Origin: an uncultured Bacilli bacterium
GTDB taxonomy: Bacteria > Bacillota_I > Bacilli_A > RF39 > UBA660
DNA: 46,312 nucleotides
NCBI GenBank assembly: GCA_944363595.1
Contig: CALVUN010000005.1
Coordinates: 1-46,312, forward strand
Direction: 5' to 3'
Under the pieces are notes generated by a model. The model was not told where the DNA came from, did no database searches, and worked only from the letters and a program-made list of their open reading frames with translations. Positions within the stretch are counted from its first letter, which is position 1; the number at the start of each line of letters is the position of its first letter. A program made the translations under genes and the position numbers. This document shows positions 15,530 to 24,130 of this stretch, one piece after another.

Positions 15530-16750
15530 ATGTTTAATATAGGGAAAATAAAATACTCAATAATACATAATATAGCAATTAATATGCTTGCTAAAAAAAG
15601 AAAGATGAAAGAAGATTTTTTAGAACAAATTAAGTATCATGATATGGATAAGGTTTTAAATTATATGGTTAGTAGTGTATTTACTACTCATATTAAACAT
15701 GTAAGTAATTCTAATCATCATTTAGAATCATCTTATAAAAAGAATTATAATGATTTAATAGAAGCAATTATGGATTGGGAAGTAGCTAGATATACTAAAA
15801 GTGATAAACCTCTAAATGCTTATCAGACTTTAGAAAAATATTATCCTTCATATAAAGATATTATTTTACCTATTTTGAAAGAATTTAATTTAGATAATAA
15901 TAATATTGATATGGATATAGAAATAGTTAAAAAGTTAAATAATATTAATTTATCTAATGAAGATATTTTAAATTATGTTATTGATTATATTAATTATTTA
16001 AAAGATAATAAAATAGAAACTTATTATGATTTAGATAATATGATTTTAATGATCTATCAAAGTTTGAGTAAAGATGAACAATTATATTTTAAAAGTCATA
16101 TGAATAGTGATTATTTAAAATCAATTTTAAAGTTTAAAAGAAAGAAAAGAATAGGATTATTTACACATAAAAATGCTTATTATGATGCTATTTCAAGTAC
16201 TATTTCTTTAGCTAATTATATTAGTTGTTTGACTAATGATGAGGATATAGAAGTAATTTTGGTAATTGAAGATATTAAAAAAATAAGTAATAATTTAAAA
16301 GCTTATACGAAAGAAGAAGTGAATGATATTGATTTTGATTTAGTAATTGTTCTAGATGTTAATGAGCAAGATAGGGTTTATGGATTTGATTTAATTAATA
16401 GAGTTTTAATTAATAATAGATATGTAATTGATCATCATGATAAAAATAGAGTTGAAATAGAAGCTTTAAAAACTAATAAAATGATTCTTCCTAGTTATTC
16501 TTCTACTTGTGAAATAATTACGGAGTTACTTGCCTTTAATGGTTTTTTAATTCCTAAAGAGATGGCTTATAATTTATATAAGGGTATTTTAAGTGATACT
16601 TTTTTATTAGAAAGAAATGTAACATTAAATACAGAAAAAATGATAAATTATTTGGGTTTAACAGAACAAGAGAAAATGGACATTCAATGTGATATGAATA
16701 AAATTGATGAAAATAATCTTTTAGATAAAAAAAGAAAATTAACTTTATAA
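15530..16750 (+). CDS. Fusion of a DUF5662-like domain and a DHH phosphoesterase domain
   Basis: A 406-residue protein. The first 125 residues contain YHDMDKVLNYMV, HIKHVSNSNHHLESS and EAIMDWEVARYTKSDKPLNA, a histidine-rich helical pattern I associate with DUF5662. From about residue 215 a DHH-type domain appears: THKNAYYDAISSTISLANYI (first motif, with the leading aspartate pattern partly altered), DLVIVLDVNEQDRVYG, and YVIDHHDKNRVE, the DHH motif. Then SSTCEIITELL and YKGILSDTFLLER follow. The usual C-terminal DHHA1 substrate domain is missing, so specificity is unclear. DHH enzymes cleave short RNA or cyclic dinucleotides. A good GGAGG precedes the start, 20 bp after the kinase fusion gene. 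Confidence 0.75.
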   Translation: MFNIGKIKYSIIHNIAINMLAKKRKMKEDFLEQIKYHDMDKVLNYMVSSVFTTHIKHVSNSNHHLESSYKKNYNDLIEAIMDWEVARYTKSDKPLNAYQTLEKYYPSYKDIILPILKEFNLDNNNIDMDIEIVKKLNNINLSNEDILNYVIDYINYLKDNKIETYYDLDNMILMIYQSLSKDEQLYFKSHMNSDYLKSILKFKRKKRIGLFTHKNAYYDAISSTISLANYISCLTNDEDIEVILVIEDIKKISNNLKAYTKEEVNDIDFDLVIVLDVNEQDRVYGFDLINRVLINNRYVIDHHDKNRVEIEALKTNKMILPSYSSTCEIITELLAFNGFLIPKEMAYNLYKGILSDTFLLERNVTLNTEKMINYLGLTEQEKMDIQCDMNKIDENNLLDKKRKLTL

Positions 16751-16763
16751 TTTATATGTAGAT

Positions 16764-16796
16764 ACAAGAAATATATTTCTTGTGTTTATTTTTTGT
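16764..16796 (+). terminator. Terminator after the DHH fusion gene
   Basis: ACAAGAAA (16764-16771) pairs with TTTCTTGT (16776-16783), followed by a T-rich run. The next promoter (TTGTGT 16780-16785, TACAAT 16803-16808, 17-bp spacer) overlaps its right arm. Confidence 0.65.
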
Positions 16797-16831
16797 TTGT
16801 GTTACAATATACTTCCATCTGGAGGAATATT

Positions 16832-17905
16832 ATGGACAATATTTTATCATTTAAAATTGATAATCTTGAATTTGAAATAAGAAATCTTTTTAATTTATAT
16901 AATGATTTAACAATTAAAGATATAAAAAAATATTTAGATAGGGATAAGAAATTTTATAGTATTAAAGAAATTGAATATGTTGTAAATATATTATCAGTGG
17001 ATTATGGAATAATTATAAGAGATGATTTTTGGAAAAAAGATGCTGTATATCATTATGTTATTAATAAATATTATTGGGATTCTGCTTTTTCTAAGCATTA
17101 TTATTCATTTACTGTCGATGATATTGATAATAAGAAAATTTTATTAATATCTGATACTCATATTGGTAATTTGCAATTTGAAAATTATTCTATGTTACAT
17201 AATATTTATGATTATGCTTTAAAAAAGGGTGTAGATAAATGTTTTCATTTAGGAGATATTTTTTCACGAATAGATTATGATAAAGATTATATTAAGAAAT
17301 TTGAAAATCAATTAGCTTTATTTAGTAAATATTATCCTGATTGTTCTGAAATAAAAACTTATTCATTAATTGGTAATCATGATGAATACTTTAATGGTTT
17401 TTTGACATATGAAAAGATGATGAATATACCTATTAAATATGATTTAAGGCAATTATCTAGATATGTAAGTAATTTTTATGTTATACCTAGAACAGCTTGG
17501 AATATTGATTTTTCTAATGTTAAGATGCATCTTAGTCATAAGTTATATCTTAATTGGATGATTCGTGATAAAAAACTTAATGTATTAGAGGAAATAAATG
17601 ATAATGATTTTTTTGATAAAATGGATTATAATTTATTAATATCAGGTCATTTGCATAAAGGTTTTATTTATAATTATGTAAGTGATAATCAAGATCATCT
17701 TTTTTTAGGAGTACCCTCCACGACTAAATTGAATCAAAATGGGGTAGTAGCATATATTATTTCTTTAAATTATGATGATTTAGGTAATGTAAGTGATATT
17801 GATGTTACACTATTGTTAAGTAATAGTAACAATAAAATATATGAAGATGAAACATTTAACTTTAATTTTCAAGGAAAGAATAAAAGTTTAAAAAGAAGTT
17901 TTTAA
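16832..17905 (+). CDS. Calcineurin-like metallophosphoesterase
   Basis: A 357-residue protein. The start at 16832 follows GGAGG at 16821-16825 and lies downstream of the predicted transcript start, so an earlier in-frame ATG at 16793 is rejected. Metal-binding blocks appear in canonical order: LLISDTHIGN, FHLGDIFSR, LIGNHDEYF, HLSHKL and LISGHLHKG. The first 95 residues are an additional helical, possibly winged-helix region (TIKDIKKYLDRDKKFYSIKE), so this may be a regulator-like or nucleic-acid-handling phosphoesterase rather than a minimal enzyme. Substrate unknown. It is transcribed separately but sits next to another phosphoesterase gene. Confidence 0.88.
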   Translation: MDNILSFKIDNLEFEIRNLFNLYNDLTIKDIKKYLDRDKKFYSIKEIEYVVNILSVDYGIIIRDDFWKKDAVYHYVINKYYWDSAFSKHYYSFTVDDIDNKKILLISDTHIGNLQFENYSMLHNIYDYALKKGVDKCFHLGDIFSRIDYDKDYIKKFENQLALFSKYYPDCSEIKTYSLIGNHDEYFNGFLTYEKMMNIPIKYDLRQLSRYVSNFYVIPRTAWNIDFSNVKMHLSHKLYLNWMIRDKKLNVLEEINDNDFFDKMDYNLLISGHLHKGFIYNYVSDNQDHLFLGVPSTTKLNQNGVVAYIISLNYDDLGNVSDIDVTLLLSNSNNKIYEDETFNFNFQGKNKSLKRSF

Positions 17906-17953
17906 TCTTTTATTCTTTTAATTTTTATTGTATAATTAAAATAGGTGAGCAGT

Positions 17954-18358
17954 ATGAATAATAAAGGTTTTACTTTAATAGAGTTACTTGGAGTAATAAT
18001 TATTATTTCTCTTGTTATGATAATTGGTTTTTCAATAATTAATAATAGTTTAGCTTTGAGTAAGGAAGAAGCTTATAATATTATGAAAAATAATGTTAGT
18101 AATGCCGCGTTAAATTATATTAAGGAATGTGAAGGTAATTTAATTAGTTGTGATAATGAATATGAATGGTATGATAGTAGTAATGGTGAGACTTGTATTG
18201 TTAGAGTTAATTATTTACTTAATCACGGTTATTTTAGGGGAGAAAATATTCTTAGTCCTATCGATAATAGTGATGTTAGTAATTGTATGGTTGTCTATAT
18301 ATATAGAGATAAAAATATGGTTTTATCTACAAGGGTTGATGATAGTGAGTGTAAATAA
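17954..18358 (+). CDS. Type IV pilin-like (pseudopilin/ComG-type) protein
   Basis: A 134-residue protein with a textbook prepilin N-terminus: short basic leader NNKG, cleavage before FTLIELLGV, the glutamate at mature position 5, and a hydrophobic helix to about residue 28. The C-terminal part has four cysteines that could form disulphides (around CEGNLISC and SNCMV with a final SEC). The start at 17954 (AGGTGAGC upstream) is preferred over the GTG at 17945. TATAAT at 17931-17936 serves as -10. No pilus assembly genes are in the window, so the assembly machinery must be encoded elsewhere. Confidence 0.88.
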   Translation: MNNKGFTLIELLGVIIIISLVMIIGFSIINNSLALSKEEAYNIMKNNVSNAALNYIKECEGNLISCDNEYEWYDSSNGETCIVRVNYLLNHGYFRGENILSPIDNSDVSNCMVVYIYRDKNMVLSTRVDDSECK

Positions 18359-18392
18359 AAGAAGTTGTCGAATTATGACAGCTTCTTTTAAT
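18358..18392. terminator. Bidirectional terminator between convergent genes
   Basis: AAGAAGTTGTC pairs with GACAGCTTCTT (one G-U) with T on one side and A on the other, serving the pilin gene and the minus-strand small gene that ends at 18388. Confidence 0.7.
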
Positions 18393-18588
18393 AATAAAAT
18401 GGTCGTGGTGGGTAAGGATATGGATATGGTGGATAAGGCCTTGGATAGAAAGAGGGCGCTAATAAGCCTCCGGTTATACCACCAAGAATAAATGGTCCTA
18501 AAAAGCCACCACCAATAAATCTATTATTATTTATATTAGGTCGTGGACGAGGACGAAATGATGGGTTCATTTGTCTGTTATTATACAT
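18388..18588 (-). CDS. Small proline-, tyrosine- and glycine-rich protein
   Basis: A 66-residue protein. A clear AAAGGAG lies upstream of the ATG on the minus strand, so this is a real gene. The N-terminal part is asparagine/arginine-rich (SFRPRPRPNINNNRF), the middle is a glycine-rich hydrophobic stretch (GGGFLGPFILGGITGGLLAP) and the end is a PYP repeat tail (PYPPYPYPYPPRPFYY). This looks like a small surface or coat-associated protein; the function is unknown. It is encoded against all neighbouring genes, between two plus-strand units. Confidence 0.7.
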   Translation of the reverse strand: MYNNRQMNPSFRPRPRPNINNNRFIGGGFLGPFILGGITGGLLAPSFYPRPYPPYPYPYPPRPFYY

Positions 18589-18644
18589 GGTATCAGGCTC
18601 CTTTCATATTATTATATAAAAAATATATAGAAAAGGTGATAGTT

Positions 18645-19769
18645 ATGGAAAGTAAAATTGTTAAATTAGCTAATATTATTGTTGATTATTCATTAAAGGT
18701 TAAACAGGGAGATAGGGTTTTAATTTCATGTGAAACTTTAGAACCTAAGCCTTTAGTTAAAAAATTAGTAGATTTAATAATGAATCGTAGTGCATATGTA
18801 ATGGTTAAATTTATTGATCCTGATATTAATGGTTTAATTAATGAAAAAATTAATGATAATATATTAGATAGTTTTGTTAAGAGAAAAGAATTTGAAGTAG
18901 ATAATTTTGATTCTTATATTACTATTTGTTATAGTGTCAATGATTATATTGATATTAAAAGAAATAGTAGTGTTATAAGTAAACTTAATAATATGACTAA
19001 AGAGATTGATCATGTTAGAGTTAATAAAAGAAAATGGGTATTAATTAATTATCCTTCTTATTTAGATGCTTATAAGGCCAAGATGAAGAGTGATGAATTT
19101 TATGAATATGCTATAGATACTATGACAATGGATTATGCTAAGATGAATGAACTTATTAAGCCTTTAAAAGATTTGATGGAAAAGACTGATAAAGTTAGAA
19201 TTACAGGGCCTGATACGGATATTAGCTTTAGTATTAAAGGTATGAGAGCAGTTCCATGTACAGGCGAGTTTAATATTCCTGATGGGGAAATATTTACGGC
19301 ACCAATTAAGGATAGTGTCAATGGAATAATTACTTATAATACAAGAAGTGTTTATCATGGGGAGACTTTCGGGAATGTTAGATTAGAATTTAAAGATGGT
19401 AGGATTGTTAAGGTAAGTTCAAAAGAGGGAAATCAAGATAAATTAGATGAAATATTTAATTTAGATGAAGGAGCACGTTATATTGGTGAATTTGCTTTAG
19501 GTTTTAATCCTATGGTTATTAATCCTATGGGGGATATTTTATTTGATGAAAAAATAAAGGGAAGTTTACATTTTACACCAGGACAATGTTATGATGACGC
19601 TAATAATGGTAATAATTCAATGATACATTGGGATTTGGTATTAATTCAAAGAGATGATTATGGGGGAGGAGAAATTTATTTTGATGATGTTTTAATTAGA
19701 AAAGATGGAAAGTTTGTTTTACCAGAACTTATACCTCTTAATTTTGATAATTATGGAAAAGTTAAATAA
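18645..19769 (+). CDS. M29-family metal-dependent aminopeptidase
   Basis: A 374-residue cytosolic aminopeptidase of the AmpS/thermophilic M29 family. The start at 18645 follows AAAGGTGAT, and upstream in-frame codons lie in the promoter of the divergent small gene. Family blocks: VDYSLKVKQGDRVLIS at the N-terminus, GPDTDISFSIKG, CTGEFNIPDGEIFTAPI (metal-binding glutamate region), RYIGEFALGFNP, GSLHFTPGQCYDD and MIHWDLVLIQR (HxD metal ligand pair). Usual length is about 410, so this is a slightly short member. It removes N-terminal residues from peptides. One oddity is that the typical HIALG motif reads HFTPG. Confidence 0.9.
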   Translation: MESKIVKLANIIVDYSLKVKQGDRVLISCETLEPKPLVKKLVDLIMNRSAYVMVKFIDPDINGLINEKINDNILDSFVKRKEFEVDNFDSYITICYSVNDYIDIKRNSSVISKLNNMTKEIDHVRVNKRKWVLINYPSYLDAYKAKMKSDEFYEYAIDTMTMDYAKMNELIKPLKDLMEKTDKVRITGPDTDISFSIKGMRAVPCTGEFNIPDGEIFTAPIKDSVNGIITYNTRSVYHGETFGNVRLEFKDGRIVKVSSKEGNQDKLDEIFNLDEGARYIGEFALGFNPMVINPMGDILFDEKIKGSLHFTPGQCYDDANNGNNSMIHWDLVLIQRDDYGGGEIYFDDVLIRKDGKFVLPELIPLNFDNYGKVK

Positions 19770-19825
19770 ATAACTTTCTTTTTTTTGTATTAATTGGTAT
19801 AATTAATTATGAAAGTAGGTGTGAT

Positions 19826-20551
19826 ATGAGAAATGATGTACCACCAAATGTAATGGAAATGTTATTTAATAATGGTTATGAAGAGCAAATTATAGATATA
19901 GTTATGGATAAACAAGATGATGGTAACTATGAAATAAGTGATATTCCTATTTCACCACTTACGATGCAAAAGGGAAAAGATAAGATTATTATTAGTTTAA
20001 AAGTATATGATATATATAGAAACTTATTAGAAAGAATTAGTAATAGTGAAACTTCATGGGAAATTCCTTTCTTTATATTAGGTAAAAAGAAAGATAATTA
20101 TATTTTATTTGAGGATATTGTATATGATATAACGGAAGCTGAATCTGATTTTCATGTTTGTAATAATATTAATAAATTTAGAGAACTTTTAAATGATAAT
20201 AATTATGATGTTATTTCTATTGGCCATACTCATGGTAAGATTAGTGATGATAAGAAAAAGAATACTTTAACAGAAGAGTTATCTTTAGAATTAAAAGATA
20301 AATATATGATTAGAGATATTGGTTTAAATGTTTCGATTGCAGATATTTGGCAATTAGAGGCATTTAAGGAAATTGCTCATCTTACTAGTAATAAGAGTAT
20401 TTTAGAGACTATTATTATGTATAATGGTGATATGATTGTTATTAGTGATAATGTGGCTAAAATTAATGATATTAGGGCTATATTGGATGATAAAGAAGTA
20501 ATAGTAATTTCAACTGGTGATGTTATAGAAAGTAAAAAAAGTAAAAAATAA
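19826..20551 (+). CDS. JAMM/MPN-like metalloprotease-fold protein
   Basis: A 241-residue protein whose central domain has the elements of a JAMM metal site: a glutamate in SWEIPFFILGKK (E79), the histidine pair in SIGHTHGKIS (H144 and H146), and a later S-x2-D in NVSIADIWQLEAF (S180, D183). The distance between the second histidine and the aspartate is about 37 residues rather than about 10, so an insertion of about 25 charged residues interrupts the usual motif. JAMM proteins cleave isopeptide or peptide bonds, or are inactive scaffolds. No ubiquitin-like partner is nearby. TATAAT at 19798-19803 and GTAGGTG precede the start. Confidence 0.6.
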   Translation: MRNDVPPNVMEMLFNNGYEEQIIDIVMDKQDDGNYEISDIPISPLTMQKGKDKIIISLKVYDIYRNLLERISNSETSWEIPFFILGKKKDNYILFEDIVYDITEAESDFHVCNNINKFRELLNDNNYDVISIGHTHGKISDDKKKNTLTEELSLELKDKYMIRDIGLNVSIADIWQLEAFKEIAHLTSNKSILETIIMYNGDMIVISDNVAKINDIRAILDDKEVIVISTGDVIESKKSKK

Positions 20552-20625
20552 AATGAAAAAATAAAAGAAAGGTATTTTATTTTATTATTTTTTTTGATAT
20601 AATAAGTGAAGAGTAGGTGAAGTAC

Positions 20626-21279
20626 ATGAAAAGGAAACTATTACTACTACTATCTATTTTAATAATATCGGGGTGTACTAATATTAATAATCTTAGTTAT
20701 AGTGAACTTATTAATGAGTCATTAAGCTCTGATTTAGTTTTATTAAATAAAGTATCTACTGGTTATAAGTATTATTTACCTAGAGGGGTAGTTTTAAAGG
20801 AAGATAATGATTTTAATCAGAAATTAAGAGTTATGGATACTTATTTATATATGTATGTCGATATTGTTAGTTATTATTATAAAAATGAGCTTAATTATAA
20901 AGAAACAGAGGATTTTAGTTATTTTTATCAAAATATTATCAAAGATGGTAAAACTGGTTATGTAGGTATTAGACAAGAAGATGATGAATATTTTGTTAAA
21001 ATTGTCTATAATTATGCTAAGATTGAAGCTTATGTAAAAGAAAATCAAATTAGTAGTACGATTAGTTATGCTATGATATTATTAAATAGTATTAGGTATA
21101 ATGATACTTTAATTGATAGAATAGTTAATGATACTTCAGTTAGTTCTTCAGAAATAACTTATGAAATAGATAAACCAAGTGGTTCAGAAAGTAAGTTTTC
21201 TCAGTATTTGAGTGAATATGTCCAAGAAGAAGATAATGACAATGATGTTGTATTACCTGATGAATATGAAAACGAGTAA
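20626..21279 (+). CDS. Lipoprotein of unknown function
   Basis: A 217-residue protein with a lipoprotein signal: basic MKRKLLLLLSI followed by lipobox IISGC at about 14-18, so the mature protein begins at a lipidated cysteine on the outer face of the membrane. The mature part is rich in tyrosine and asparagine (GYKYYLPRGVVLKED) and ends in an acidic tail (VQEEDNDNDVVLPDEYENE). The start at 20626 follows GTAGGTGA; TATAAT is at 20598-20603. The mature part resembles an uncharacterised conserved Firmicute lipoprotein. It heads a five-gene run ending with trpS. Confidence 0.75.
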   Translation: MKRKLLLLLSILIISGCTNINNLSYSELINESLSSDLVLLNKVSTGYKYYLPRGVVLKEDNDFNQKLRVMDTYLYMYVDIVSYYYKNELNYKETEDFSYFYQNIIKDGKTGYVGIRQEDDEYFVKIVYNYAKIEAYVKENQISSTISYAMILLNSIRYNDTLIDRIVNDTSVSSSEITYEIDKPSGSESKFSQYLSEYVQEEDNDNDVVLPDEYENE

Positions 21280-21296
21280 GAAAGAGGTGCTTTTAA

Positions 21297-22328
21297 ATGG
21301 GACTATTAGATAAGTTTAAAGATTTATTTACGGATGTTGAGGAGGTAGAAGAAGAGAAAGTAATCGAGGAAGAAGAAAGTACTCCTCCAGAAGAAAATAA
21401 ACTTCCTACTTTTATGCGTGAGAAGATTGAACGGGAAGAACAAGAAAAAGTTATTCCTTTAGAACAACCTAAAGAAGAGAAAAAAGATAATGAGGAGTTA
21501 ATAAAACCTAATAATAGTTTTCGTTTCCCAATTGATTATGATGATGAGGATGATGTACTTTTAGTTAGAAAAGAACAAAAAGAAGAAAAAATAATGCGAA
21601 GAGAAATAAAACATGAGGATGTTACTCCCAAGTCTAAACCTAAAGTAGAACTTTATAATAAGAGTGCTAAAGAAAAAGAAAAGAATAAAGTTGAAGAAAA
21701 GAGATTTGCTCCTTCGCCAATTATATCACCAGTATATGGTATTTTAGATAAAAATTATCATCAAGATGATGTTAAAGCTAAAGAAGAAGATTCATATGAA
21801 TTACAAAGGCCTTCTAAGAAACTTGATTTTGAGAGTGTTAGAAAGAAAGCTTTTGGTACTTTAAGTGATGATATTAAAGATAATATGATGTGTGAAAATT
21901 GTGAGTTATTGAAGGAATTAAAAGAAAGTACTAAGATTGAAAAAATCAGTGAAGATGATTTGTTATATGAGATGACAGAAGAAGATAAGTCGGATAATAC
22001 TGATGATATTACAATTAATGAAGCTGTTGAAAATTATTATGATTTTGGTGTTGCTTATGAGCCCGATAGTAATGATAAGAAAAATAATAATCAAGATGAA
22101 GTTGTTATTGTTAATCATAATGATGAAGAGTCAAAAGCTTCTAAAATTGAAGTAAAAGAAGATAATGAAACTTTAGATAATGATGATGTTAGTGTTATTA
22201 AAGATGATAATTTAGATAATAATAAAAAAATAGTAGAAGATACACCTCTTGAAGATTTGGAACTTACTGATGATTTATTTAATTTAATTGATTCAATGTA
22301 TATGGAAAAGGATGATAAGAATGATTGA
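21297..22328 (+). CDS. Large acidic, disordered protein with a conserved FAPSPIISPVYGI motif
   Basis: A 343-residue highly charged protein that opens with an amphipathic helix (MGLLDKFKDLF) and is mostly glutamate, lysine and aspartate, so probably disordered. Midway, at about residues 142-158, a single hydrophobic motif stands out: RFAPSPIISPVYGILDKNY, followed later by a CENCELL segment. Short ISPVYG motifs of this kind recur in Firmicute proteins of cell-envelope or division clusters, so it may be a docking site. That is inference. It has good AAGAGGTG upstream and its 3' end overlaps the next membrane protein gene by eight bases. Confidence 0.6.
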   Translation: MGLLDKFKDLFTDVEEVEEEKVIEEEESTPPEENKLPTFMREKIEREEQEKVIPLEQPKEEKKDNEELIKPNNSFRFPIDYDDEDDVLLVRKEQKEEKIMRREIKHEDVTPKSKPKVELYNKSAKEKEKNKVEEKRFAPSPIISPVYGILDKNYHQDDVKAKEEDSYELQRPSKKLDFESVRKKAFGTLSDDIKDNMMCENCELLKELKESTKIEKISEDDLLYEMTEEDKSDNTDDITINEAVENYYDFGVAYEPDSNDKKNNNQDEVVIVNHNDEESKASKIEVKEDNETLDNDDVSVIKDDNLDNNKKIVEDTPLEDLELTDDLFNLIDSMYMEKDDKND

Positions 22329-22611
22329 AACTAATCCCGCACTAGTTGTTTTACCTATTATTTTATATATACTTGGTTCTATTTTACTAGTAGTATTAAT
22401 AATATTAGGTATAAAGTTAATTATTACAATGAATAAAATTGAAAAAGTAGTAGATGATGTTAATGTTAAAGTTAATAAACTTAATAATTTATTTAATATT
22501 ATAGATAATGTAACAGATAAATTTGCATTAATAACAGATAATATTATTGAAGGAATTAGTTTACTTGTTAAAAAGATATTTGGAAAAGGAAAGGATGATA
22601 GTAATGGGTAA
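22321..22611 (+). CDS. Single-pass membrane protein, DUF948-like
   Basis: A 96-residue protein starting at 22321, within the last codons of the acidic-protein gene. A strong transmembrane helix at about 8-32 (VVLPIILYILGSILLVVLII) is followed by a coiled-coil-like helix (KIEKVVDDVNVKVNKLNNLF). This is the layout of DUF948 proteins, which are found beside YtxH proteins in Gram-positive bacteria, as here. It is probably a membrane-anchored scaffold or stress protein. It overlaps the YtxH gene by eight bases. Confidence 0.7.
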   Translation: MIETNPALVVLPIILYILGSILLVVLIILGIKLIITMNKIEKVVDDVNVKVNKLNNLFNIIDNVTDKFALITDNIIEGISLLVKKIFGKGKDDSNG

Positions 22612-23023
22612 GAAAAAAAGTGGTTTAGGTAAGTTTGCTTTAGGTCTTGGAATAGGCGCAGGTTTAGGTATTTTGTTTGCTCCTAAAAAGGGTAGTGAGA
22701 CAAGAAGAGATCTTAAGAAAAAATTAGATGAACTTGTTAATCAAATTAAAGAGATCGATGTTAATGAAGTTAAAGATGAATTCTTTAATAAAGTTGATGA
22801 AATTAAAAAAGAATTAGAAGATTTAGATAAGGAAAAAGTTATTAAGTTAGCAAAGAAAAAAGGTGAAGAGTTAAAAACTAAATGTGGTGAATTAATTGAA
22901 CTTGCTAAAGAAAAAGGAACACCTGTATTAGAAAGTGTTGCTAATGATGTTAGAGAAAAAGCTATTTTAGTTACAAAAGAAGTATTAAATAGATTAGAGA
23001 AGAATGATGAAAAAGTAAAATAA
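22604..23023 (+). CDS. YtxH-domain general stress-like protein
   Basis: A 139-residue protein. The start at 22604 gives MGKKKSGLGKFALGLGIGAG, the glycine-rich membrane-inserting helix of YtxH proteins, followed by LFAPKKGSETRRDLKKKL, which is the family signature. The remainder is a long amphipathic helix with repeated lysine/glutamate pattern. YtxH proteins are small membrane-associated proteins of unclear function, linked to general stress in bacilli. The eight-base overlap with the DUF948-like gene indicates coupling. Confidence 0.85.
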   Translation: MGKKKSGLGKFALGLGIGAGLGILFAPKKGSETRRDLKKKLDELVNQIKEIDVNEVKDEFFNKVDEIKKELEDLDKEKVIKLAKKKGEELKTKCGELIELAKEKGTPVLESVANDVREKAILVTKEVLNRLEKNDEKVK

Positions 23024-23076
23024 TTCTTCTTTTTTATTTGATAATGTGCTATAATAAAATTGAAAGAAGTGATAAG

Positions 23077-24060
23077 ATGAAGAGAATTTTAACTGGTTTA
23101 CAACCTACTGGGGTTATTACTTTAGGTAATTATGTTGGGGCAATTAGAAAGATGAAACAATTACAAGATGAGTATGATTCGTTTATATTTGTCGCAGATA
23201 TGCATGCAATTACAATACCTCAAGATAGTAAAGAGTTACCTAAGAATATTAGGAGTTTAGTAGCATTATATTTAGCTTGTGGTATTGATCCTAAAAAGAA
23301 CACTATATATATTCAATCAGAAAATATTTATCATGCTAATGTTAGTTGGATGCTAGAATGTAACTCTTATTATGGTGAATTATCAAGAATGACCCAATTT
23401 AAAGACAAGAGTAGAAAGAATGCTAATTTTACTGTAGGACTTCTTACTTATCCTGTCTTAATGGCAGCAGATATTATTATTTATGATGCTGATTATGTAC
23501 CTGTTGGTGTTGATCAAAAACAACATGTAGAACTTGCTAGAGATATTGCTATTAGATTTAACAAAAAATATGGAGATACATTTAAAATTCCTGATTTTTA
23601 TTATACAGATACAGAAGTAAAGATTATGGATTTACAAGATCCTACTAAAAAGATGAGTAAATCAGCAGAAAACCCTAAAGGTGTTATAAAATTATTGGAT
23701 GATATTGATGATATAAGAAAGAAGATTATGAAAGCTACAACTGATAGTGAATCTATTGTTAGATTTGATCCGGAAAATAAACCAGGAGTATCTAATTTAA
23801 TGGGTATATATGCATCTTTAACTTATAAAACTATGGATGAAATAGAAGAAGAATTTAAAGGTCAAAATTATGGAACATTTAAGAAAGCAGTCGCAGATGT
23901 TGTATGTAGTGAAATAGAAAAAATACAATCTAGATATTATGAAATATTAAATGGTAGTGAATTAGATAAAATATTAGATGATGGTAGAGAAAAAACTATG
24001 GCAATAGCTAAGGAAAAATATGAGATAATGAAGAAAAAAATTGGATTATATCGTGGATAA
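23077..24060 (+). CDS. trpS: Tryptophanyl-tRNA synthetase
   Basis: A 327-residue class I synthetase. The start at 23077 follows GAAAGAAG; TATAAT at 23050-23055 makes the alternative start at 23038 unlikely. The HIGH-equivalent is in GLQPTGVITLGNYVGAI, the dimer-side FVADMHAIT block follows, then YPVLMAADIIIYDADYVPVG, VGVDQKQHVELARDIA, and the KMSKS loop is PTKKMSKSAENPKG. Length matches bacterial TrpRS. It charges tRNA-Trp with tryptophan. No T-box or trp leader is visible before it. Confidence 0.97.
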   Translation: MKRILTGLQPTGVITLGNYVGAIRKMKQLQDEYDSFIFVADMHAITIPQDSKELPKNIRSLVALYLACGIDPKKNTIYIQSENIYHANVSWMLECNSYYGELSRMTQFKDKSRKNANFTVGLLTYPVLMAADIIIYDADYVPVGVDQKQHVELARDIAIRFNKKYGDTFKIPDFYYTDTEVKIMDLQDPTKKMSKSAENPKGVIKLLDDIDDIRKKIMKATTDSESIVRFDPENKPGVSNLMGIYASLTYKTMDEIEEEFKGQNYGTFKKAVADVVCSEIEKIQSRYYEILNGSELDKILDDGREKTMAIAKEKYEIMKKKIGLYRG

Positions 24061-24130
24061 ATATCTTGATATTAAATTAAAAATATGGTAAGATTAATAC
24101 ATAAGATATAGAAAGGTAGGTGCTCTTCCC

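Noticed and set aside
18150-18491. Overlapping frame in the pilin-like gene
   Set aside because: It overlaps the pilin gene in another frame, runs through the terminator, and encodes a methionine-rich product typical of out-of-frame reading.
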